NCBI GenBank assembly: GCA_032622095.1
Contig: CP136063.1
Span: 80,637,980 to 80,701,979 of the forward strand
Origin: Siphonodentalium dalli
Taxonomy: Eukaryota; Mollusca; Scaphopoda; Gadilida; Siphonodentaliidae
Length of the DNA: 64,000 nucleotides
Direction: 5' to 3'
Positions 1-64,000 of this stretch are shown one piece after another; positions within the stretch are counted from its first letter, which is position 1, and each line of letters opens with the position of its first letter. The notes beneath the pieces were generated by a model. It was not told where the DNA came from, ran no database searches, and saw only the letters and a program-made list of their open reading frames with translations. Both the position numbers and the translations under genes were made by a program.

Positions 1-464
1 TATGAGAAAAAAAGATAATGAAATTGTTTATTAAAGAAACAAATATGTTTTAGGTGAAGACTTGGTTAATGTAACCAGCAGATAGTATGGCAGATGAATA
101 CATACATATATATAGGGAAAACAACACCAGTGAATTATTTATAAATGTATAGATGATCGAGTATATACAATGTATATATACAGTGCCACAGGTAATCAAG
201 ACAAGTCAGCATGTCTTCAGGCGATGTTATAGTTTCCTTTTACAAGAAGGAGCTGGTGATGAAACCCTTGATGAACTTCTGGAATTGCTTGTGGCTTCAC
301 TGTCTGAATGGTTCTGAAAAAAACAAAAAAAAGTGATGAAAATGGGGGTGAAGATATTGAAGAATCTCCCAGGGGCGTGTCACGAAAGTCGAGAGATCCC
401 ACAAGACAGCCTGATAGATTTCGCTACTACTTCTGCAGCTTCTTCAGAGACTGGGTGGTTGTTA
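1..464. other. Downstream flank, no gene recognised
   Basis: AT-rich DNA. Two short overlapping open frames on opposite strands (217-402, 308-529) show no family resemblance and are probably chance. Confidence 0.5.
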
Positions 465-695
465 ACAGTACAGCATTAAAGATCCTGTGCCAGTGCATTC
501 TCTTATATATTCTTGTCTCGCATAGATAAGAGAATGCACTGGCTTACAAGGTCAAGGGAAATATTGTTAGGCCAATGTATTCTCTAATATATGTGAGGCT
601 CCATATGGGAGACTCGTATAATGATGTATATATAAGAGAATGTATTGGCACAGGGTTTTCGCAAAATTTCAGGAGTATCCAGTCATTGAAGTGCT
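465..695. repeat. P2-type hairpin MITE remnant
   Basis: Contains the two P2 hairpin halves (CAGTGCATTCTCTTATATAT stems) and the TTCGCAAAATTTCAGGA end segment. It lacks recognisable TTAA ends, so it is an old, eroded copy. Confidence 0.7.
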
Positions 696-904
696 AAATA
701 TTTCAGTTTCCCCTTGCGCTTATACTCAAGCCGAGTGCTAATTGGTTCATTACTGTTCCAGCGATCTGATTGGTTGAGATCGAGGATCAGTGTCGTAGAT
801 GCTGATGATCTAAAAGGGTGGGAGACTGTTTATTTTTAAAGATGCCCAGCCCGATTTGGCAACCAAATCACATTATATAAAATATATGCCATATTATATA
901 CCAG

Positions 905-1010
905 TGAGAGCTTTCCGATAAATGGCAACAAGCCATATTTCCGACTAAATCCTGAAAAATTGCCCATAATTCTGCTGTGGTTAAGGAGTCAATTATTTAG
1001 GGCATTACTG
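905..1010. repeat. Half copy of foldback MITE family T
   Basis: One arm only: GAGAGCTTTCCGATAAATGG to GGGCATTACTG, followed by TA. The other arm is missing. Confidence 0.8.
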
Positions 1011-1199
1011 TACAACATGTACATAACGGCTGTGATTACGTCGAATACATGTGCCTCATGTCAACGGCGTGGAATAAAATTCTTGACTATGATTGTTTGT
1101 ACTGAGGCATAATTCCAATCAATGAGGAGTCTGGGAACATTCTGAAACTATTCTAATTGCTATATCAATACCTCATCACTGATAAATGAGTGTTTCCAC

Positions 1200-1615
1200 C
1201 AGGAATTTGGGGTTGGGGACCCCAAAAGCTGATGGGGAAGATTTGTCCATGCAACCAACTGTAAGTATATAATATTAGTAACTCAGCCCATAACTTAATC
1301 CAAATTCTGAACATCTACAATAAGTAATATAAGTAGATTCATCCAAGGAATCGCAACTGTGATTTTATGTTTGACAAACTGAGATTTACATGATCAGTAC
1401 AAAATGGTGTAGCATCATGGCAATATGTTCTATTTGGCAAGGCAATGGTGGTGTAACTAGGCATAATCGAACACCACTTTTAATGATGTTAACTTTGATA
1501 ACTTTCAGAATAATGCAATAAATATCGATGTGTGTATCCTTGAAAATTGGCAAATACAATTATTTTTGTTTATCACTCCCTGTTGGTTTTATTAGTGGGA
1601 AATACACAGCTGATG
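1200..1615. repeat. Interspersed repeat R400, copy 1
   Basis: About 400 bp shared with 60355-60610, 61095-61440 and partly 37740-37880. Shared words include CATGCAACCAACTGTAA, CCCATAACTTAATCCAAATT and AACACCACTTTTAATGATGT. No coding potential; class unknown. Confidence 0.75.
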
Positions 1616-2210
1616 TAGACATTACTCTGTTTCAGGGAATGTGTCAAGAGGGAATATGTGGGCTAGGCGAAAGGGACTTGAATATGAACCCACTGTCCCT
1701 CTAGTGGAAACCCTTGCTAAATGACATTATGACATCACGTGTTGGGCCATTTATATTATGGTCATTTTCCAGTGGAAAAATTTAACAGGAATATCATGAT
1801 AATCAAAAAACGGACGTATCGTACATAGCAGACAAAGAGGTTAAGCACTGATATTCGGAGATTGTTTTGATATTTGAGACAAATCCAGTGATATCAGAAT
1901 CTAAGCAGTTCATTGATATTTATCCCATGTAGATCAAAGCATTATTATGAAGTAGCATGCCTTGACTCATGATTTGCATAAATGTAAATCACATGAAAAT
2001 CGAAGTATATGATCAAGATGGTGGTACTTTCACTGGTGAGAGCACAATAAACTGATTGCAGGGTTAAAACGGGTCAGATCGCCTGCTCCGACCAAGTTTA
2101 TACACGGCTGCTTTTCAAATGTTAAAATTATTCACAATTGGCAAAAATTATTGTCAATTGACAAAAGATTTGGCAATCAAGTTGTAAATTCTGCAAGAAA
2201 GTAGAAACTA

Positions 2211-2422
2211 CAGTAATGCCCTAAATAATCGACTCCTTAACCACAGCAGAATGATGGGTAATGTTTCAGGATTTAGTCGGAAATATGACTTGTTGCCATT
2301 CATCGGAAAGCTCTCACTGAGAGCTTTCCGATGAATGGCAACAAGCCATATTTCCGACTAAATCCTGAAAAATTACCCATAATTCTGCTGTGGTTAAGGA
2401 GTTGATTATTTAGGGCATTACT
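2211..2422. repeat. Foldback MITE family T, TA-flanked
   Basis: Almost perfect palindrome with arms of about 105 bp meeting at CTCTCACTGAGAGC. The left end is TA|CAGTAATGCCC; the right TA is changed. Termini and TA site suggest a Tc1/mariner-type MITE. Confidence 0.85.
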
Positions 2423-2429
2423 CCATATA

Positions 2430-3480
2430 TCATGAAATTGGTTAATCAATACAATCCATACCATGGAAGTCCCTAATTACGTTGTAGCTGAAAATCCAGC
2501 CTAAAACAACGCAAGTCATTAATATAGGCATTACCAGTGCATACAAATTAATGTTTAATGACCCCTAAATTTTCACCCCATATCAAATTGGCAAGTTAAA
2601 AGATAATTCTGGACCAACACAGACCTTGGCCACGACTGCTGAATGCTCTCAATTGTTTTGACTTGTGTTAAAATACATGGATTATTTGTGAACTAATGGA
2701 AAATACAGATAGAAACTTATATTGATATATGATTACATCACATAATTATATAAACTCATGCTTTATGCAAATTAGGCAAAGATAAAGAGGATGAAGTTGT
2801 GACATTGTTTGAGCTGAGTAGAGCCACTGCGAAGAGATTAAATATGGAATTTCAATCATATTATTTATGGTTAGAGAGACCCTAAAAAGTATATTAATTT
2901 TTCAATAAAATATAATGTCTTCTTCATGTGGTTTAAACCAAACTTTCAGTGGGACAAAGGCAATAGTGATATAAAATGAATATAAAAGATTAAATTCTTT
3001 AAATATTGATGAAAATGGAGGGCTTGGTCCCTGAATACAACTTCACAATTTTGAAACATATCTGATTTTAACGGGACCCAAGGTACTCACAGTGGATAAA
3101 CGGGCAAAAAATATAAAAGTCTGTAAAAACATCACCTCCAAGAACAAGATATAGATAATATTTTTTCATAACTCTATAATCCAACAACGAAATTTTGTGT
3201 GTTGACACCATTTTTATGGAAACAAAACATTTTTGTCAATAAACATCGCTAAATGTGTAAGAAGTTAAAATATTTTAGTCTGAATATGATTTTCAGAATA
3301 TATATTATTCAATGCTTAGACCTTTTCCAATGTTTAAAGTCAAGCATTGATTAAATTTTGGTATCTTGTTGGTAAATCCTCTTAACAGCAATGTTAATAT
3401 AACAATGGATTTGACATACAACATCTCATTGTTGGAGAGTTTATTGATAACGAAAATAAGTCAATCTATTTTTTCATGTA
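2430..3480. other. AT-rich intergenic DNA, nothing recognised
   Basis: No long open frame, repeat family member or RNA gene was seen. Confidence 0.5.
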
Positions 3481-3488
3481 CTTGATTG

Positions 3489-3754
3489 CAAGCCTTGAAA
3501 TAGTGTGTCTGTCATTTGCAGAATGAGGTCCCCAGAGGGTGAATTTTAATGATTCTACCCTGCATAGTGGGCTAGCATCACCAAATTCACCCTCTGGGAA
3601 CCTCATTCTGCCGATGTCACGGCGATGTGTAAGCAGAATGAGGTCCACATACTGTGAATTTGGTGATGCTAGCCCGCTATGCGGGGTAGCATAACTAAAT
3701 TCACCCTCTGGGGACCTCATTCTGAAAATGACAGACACACTATATCAAGGCTTG
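3489..3754. repeat. Family G paired-hairpin element
   Basis: Ends CAAGCCTTGAAATAG and its inverse. Inside are two hairpins built from GCAGAATGAGG..AGGGTGAATTT that are reverse complements of each other. No clear target duplication at this copy. Confidence 0.85.
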
Positions 3755-4136
3755 TTTCACAGACTTTTATGTTATTTTGCATGAACCCATTTCGGAGGCC
3801 TTTTGTCCCTTCAATGTTAGCTTGCATGTCATGTCAACACCTTCACCATTAAGAACAAATGAGCAGTGATTATGTCTATGCTGAATGATGAATATTTCAG
3901 GCCATGCAAAGTCCTTTTCCATGTTTTTTAATTCTGGGGCACACTCCAACGAAACATTTGACCTTCACATCGGCTAGCTCCGAGCCTAATTTCAGTTGCC
4001 TGTGGCCAATATTTCCTGAACAGATGGCCATAAAATGTTGATAGATTTTTTGTATTTATTTTGTTCAAAATCACCCAATCAAGTATAATGAACACATTAT
4101 TTTACTGAGATTGCAGTCGCTGATGCAGCATTAACT

Positions 4137-4295
4137 ATCCCTTGTCAGTGTATTCTCTTATATATGCGAGTCTCCCATAGGGAACCTTGCATATATGAGA
4201 GAATGCACTAGCTCACAAGATCAAGTAAAATATTGTTAGACCAATGCATTCTCTCATATACGCGATGCTCCCTATGGACACTCGCATATATAAGG
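4137..4295. repeat. P2-type hairpin pair, remnant
   Basis: Two hairpins with tips TCTCCCATAGGGAACC and GCTCCCTATGGACACTC on the CATTCTCTTATATATGCGAG stem. Termini are lost. Confidence 0.75.
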
Positions 4296-4664
4296 AACAT
4301 GTCTGTTCAATGGTCAAATCCACGCATGCTTGTGTGACCAAAACATATTGCAATTATTTCATACGGATTAAACAATTATACCGACATATTAAAAGCAAAT
4401 AAAAAGATTGCATGCGCAGTGTTTCGGGACCACACGCGTGGGCCTGAGAAATGGCAAATTGTCTTTGCATGACTTTATGTCTATATAAGCTGATTGATGA
4501 AAGCATTATGTACTGAGCTTATTAATGTGGCTTGAATATCAGAATCTGATATTTTGAAAATAGCCAAAGAAAATTTATTTTGGCCAAAATGATTCAAGCC
4601 TATATACAGAAATCAATTCTGAAATACCCCCAGTTCTCACTAAAACCCTTACATTTGTTAGTAG

Positions 4665-5080
4665 TTAACCCTTTACCCAACAGAACGACCCTGTGCCAAT
4701 GCATTCTCTTATATATGCGAGTCGACCATAGGTCGCCTCGCATATATAAGAGAATGCGTTGACTTAACACATATTAAAAATGATAAAATTGTCAAAGAAT
4801 GGAGAAAAATATTATAAAAAATGTTAAAAAATGTAAGAAAAAATTATAAAATTGTTAGGCCAATGCATTCTCTTATATATGCGAGGCGACCTATGGTCGA
4901 CTCGCATATATAAGAGAATGCATTGGCACAGGGCATAACTGTAACCATCACAATGTGGTCAATGAACCGGTTCCAATGATATCCATACTTGTATGGTGTT
5001 ATTGAGACAGACCGAAGATATTTTAGGCTGTTTAAGCTTTATTTGGGCATTTTTGGCCGGTTTGTTGGGTAAAGGGTTAA
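4665..5080. repeat. P1 MITE, piggyBac-like, TTAA-flanked
   Basis: Ends TTAACCCTTTACCCAACA and the inverse TGTTGGGTAAAGGGTTAA. Holds two hairpins with tips TCGACCATAGGTCGCC and GGCGACCTATGGTCGA, separated by an AT-rich spacer. The TTAA site and CCCT start fit piggyBac-type non-autonomous elements. Confidence 0.85.
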
Positions 5081-5507
5081 TCAGTAGATGCTCGCCTTCT
5101 ATGTTTGGGTAACAACTTACCAGAAGTCACACATGCTTACTTATGTTAAACACAATGATTAGCCACTATTACAGTGTCTTTTCTTAATCAATTGACAATA
5201 GCGAGTTTGAAATACACGTCGACAGGTATGGGTAAATTGGAGAACTTCGTCATGGCTTCTGAAGTACTTTTAATGCGACACATAAAGTGATAACGATTTG
5301 GTCATCAGACATATGGGTAGGGGTGTCTAGTTGACAGGTAATTTTCCACGAATGTTTAGTCAGAAATACAAAAATATCATTAAATCACGGCCAGTCATTC
5401 TGTCACCTAATTCTTGAGACCTTTCAGATACAAATTTCGTTAATAAAGCTGCCATTCAAGCCTAGTTTTATGTTCGAATTCTCGAAGCGGCATCTATTTC
5501 TTAGTTA

Positions 5508-5672
5508 CAGTAATGCCCTAAATAATCGACTCCTTAACCACAGCAGAATTACGGGTAATTTTTCAGGATAGCTTTCCGATGAATGGCAACAAGCCATATT
5601 TCCAACTAAATCCTTAAAAATTATCCATGATTCTGCTGTGGTTAAGGAGTCGATTATTTAGGGCATTTACTG
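5508..5672. repeat. Foldback MITE family T, shortened
   Basis: TA|CAGTAATGCCC to GGGCATTTACTG|TA. The centre of the left arm is deleted (jump from TTTTCAGGAT to AGCTTTCCGATG). Confidence 0.85.
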
Positions 5673-5974
5673 TATCTGTAGAAGACCAATATTTCCATTA
5701 ACAGCATGTGTCCACCACATATATATAACATCTGGATGTCAGTTGAAAGATTTATTGGGGGACGTGATCGGATATCGTTGTGTTGGCTAATCATACACGA
5801 CCAGTCAATTTGCAAAATACTACCCATCAAACAGTTTGTAATGACCAATTGTGTACGGGTTCGGGTAACTACCAGTACACATACCATTTGAAATCGCAAA
5901 CTCTCTATAAATACTTGACTGCTTTGAGGGTTCAAAATAACAGATTTACAAACCAGGCCTGTTCCAACCAATTA

Positions 5975-6187
5975 CAGTAATGCCCTAAATAATCGACTCC
6001 TTAACCACAGCAGAATTATAGGTAACTTTTCAGGATTTAGTCGGAGATATGGCTTGTTACCATTCATTGGAAAACTCTCACTGAGAGCTTTCCGATGAAT
6101 GGCAACAAGCCATATTTCCGACTAAATCCTGAAAAATTACCCATAATTCTGCTGTGGATAAGGAGTCGATTATTTACGGCATTACTG
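5975..6187. repeat. Foldback MITE family T, full length
   Basis: TA|CAGTAATGCCC...GGGCATTACTG|TA with near-perfect arms of about 105 bp meeting at CTCACTGAGAG. Confidence 0.9.
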
Positions 6188-6364
6188 TACGACCAATGAA
6201 GAGAAGGATAAAACTTTTGCTTGCTGGAATCAAAAGTGGATAGTTTGTATGTACCTTATATGAAGTAATGAAGATGAGAAAGTAGGTTTCATAGACAAGA
6301 TCACAAAGAAGGTAGGTAGACCATGCTTCCTGCTGCTCACCGTGGCTTTATATGTTGGTCGGAC

Positions 6365-6760
6365 TGTTGCAGAATGAGGTCTAGCATCACCAAAATCACC
6401 CTCTGGGGACCTCATTCTGCTTAGGCATTATCTTCTGGGAAGTATCTATAGTCTCAAGTTAACAGTGTTTTAGTTATTTTTCCCCTTCTGAGAAGTTTGT
6501 ATATCCCCTAATTTGCAGAAGATAAAATGCATATTCGAGGTGACTAATGGGTGAAAATCACCAACTTCAACTGGGGAACTTAAATCTGATTCTAGGTCTC
6601 CCATAGCAGTTAAGTCCAAGGCAGAATGAGGTTCCCAAAGGGTAAATTTGGTGATGCTAGCCAGCCATGCCGGATAGTGTTACTAAATTCACCCTCTGGG
6701 GACCTCAATCTGCAAATGTCAGACACATTATTTCCAGGCTTGTTGGTCAAGCAGATGTCA
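6365..6760. repeat. Family G element, degraded
   Basis: Hairpin halves with CAGAATGAGG at 6370 and 6620 and CTCATTCTGC at 6411, and the outer end CCAGGCTTG near 6745. Inner parts have diverged. Confidence 0.7.
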
Positions 6761-7329
6761 TGCATAAGATAGAGACAGAATAATAGTTTTTGTGGAAAGT
6801 TTGGGATCGCAGCCACATACATGTAGGTCATTATACTTCAGGGAATTTATTGGGTAATTTCAATATTGATGCAGCTATGGGCATAACATTTAAATGTCTG
6901 TACTACCAGTATAATATACGACTGCAGAGATCACACAAACATTTTCTCTACTGAATCTTCCACTCAGTCCTTACATTTATATGTTGCCAATTGTATTTTG
7001 CCTTTCTAACATTCTGCGTTAGAACATATCTTGATACGTATAGTATCATCAGCATTGTACGTATCAAGGAAAACCGTATCATGCTGCCCAAGTCAATACA
7101 ATATAATTATGACAATGCATGGTGCCATATTGACTCTGCTCACCTAGTAACCTAGCTGGGCAAGGCGAGTGCCATTTCGTTAGTCTAAATGTGCTGTCTT
7201 TGGTTTGATATGTTGTATAAAGACTTGCCACAATGTGGTGCTAATGTGACAAGGAAAATGGTTAATATTTGCTCAAAATATTGGGGGCTTCAGAAACTTG
7301 TCTCACCTAGATAAAAATAGCCAACGGAA

Positions 7330-7335
7330 TTTATT
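7330..7335 (-). promoter_or_regulatory. Candidate brm polyadenylation signal AATAAA
   Basis: First AATAAA on the minus strand after the brm stop codon, about 180 bp downstream. It would give a short 3' UTR. Position and motif are the only evidence. Confidence 0.4.
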
Positions 7336-7512
7336 CTAGCCCTCACTCTAATTAATATATCTGGTGACCTGCAAGGCATTATAAACTTATATCTTTGACT
7401 CCAGCATAACTATCTGACCAAATGTTCTTGCCTGTTGTGTACAGTGAGGAAACATGGTCTAGAAAATAAGAAGCATTAATAAGCTAACCTGATCTATGTT
7501 CTACTGATGCCC

Positions 7513-64000
<56,488 letters not shown>

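Noticed and set aside
3466-3738. Recurrent open frames with RMRSPEGEF
   Set aside because: These come from the family G hairpin (GAATGAGGTCCCCAGAGGGTGAATT) read in either direction, not from a protein gene.

Overview
The window is nuclear DNA of an animal, AT-rich and packed with repeats. It carries one conserved protein gene on the minus strand: the invertebrate orthologue of the SWI/SNF chromatin-remodelling ATPase Brahma/BRG1 (SMARCA2/SMARCA4). I traced 26 exons from 64000 down to a stop codon at 7513. Every intron used has GT-AG ends, and the exon phases agree throughout: 3,223 bases give 1,073 residues plus a stop, with one leading base. The 5' part of the gene (QLQ region and start of the HSA domain) lies beyond 64000. 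The visible protein runs from the end of HSA through the BRK-like region, both helicase lobes, the SnAC region, an AT-hook, a bromodomain and an acidic tail. The sequence looks invertebrate, for example QASIMVNG before the ATPase domain. Bivalve 'pearl'-like repeats suggest a lophotrochozoan such as a mollusc; this is an inference.

Almost everything else is intronic or downstream mobile DNA. (1) TTAA-flanked, piggyBac-like MITEs start with TTAACCCTTT or TTAACCTCTT and fall into at least five families, called P1, P2, P3, S and L here. P1 and P2 share an internal hairpin module. (2) A TA-flanked, almost perfectly foldback MITE (family T) has ends CAGTAATGCCC. (3) A hairpin-pair element (family G), built on GCAGAATGAGG and ending CAAGCCTTG, has 8-bp target duplications at several copies. 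(4) Helentron/'pearl'-like elements have tandem units of about 160 bp, an ACGG-like microsatellite and a 3' hairpin. (5) An hAT element of about 3.9 kb (45166-49026) has a broken transposase gene split by a P1 MITE. (6) There is a LINE reverse-transcriptase scrap, other hAT-like elements and several unclassified inverted repeats.

Layout: 1-7512 lies downstream of the gene and is repeats plus a candidate poly(A) signal. 7513-19447 holds the acidic tail and bromodomain exons, with a large tandem array at 8.3-10.1 kb. 22-30 kb holds the SnAC exons and the end of the helicase domain, with two more arrays. 32.6-49.3 kb holds the helicase core, with dense G, S, T and P elements and the hAT. 51.5-56.5 kb holds the linker exons, one with a MITE 8 bp inside the intron. 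57-62.5 kb is a long intron. 62.5-64 kb holds the HSA and lysine-rich exons.

The most unusual structural observation is an architecture in which two hairpins lie side by side as reverse complements of each other, so the whole element also folds back. It occurs in sequence-unrelated families (P1/P2 and G). The P-type hairpin module is also found inside an element with different ends (58882-59348), which suggests modular exchange. No tRNA, rRNA, CRISPR or second conserved host gene was found.
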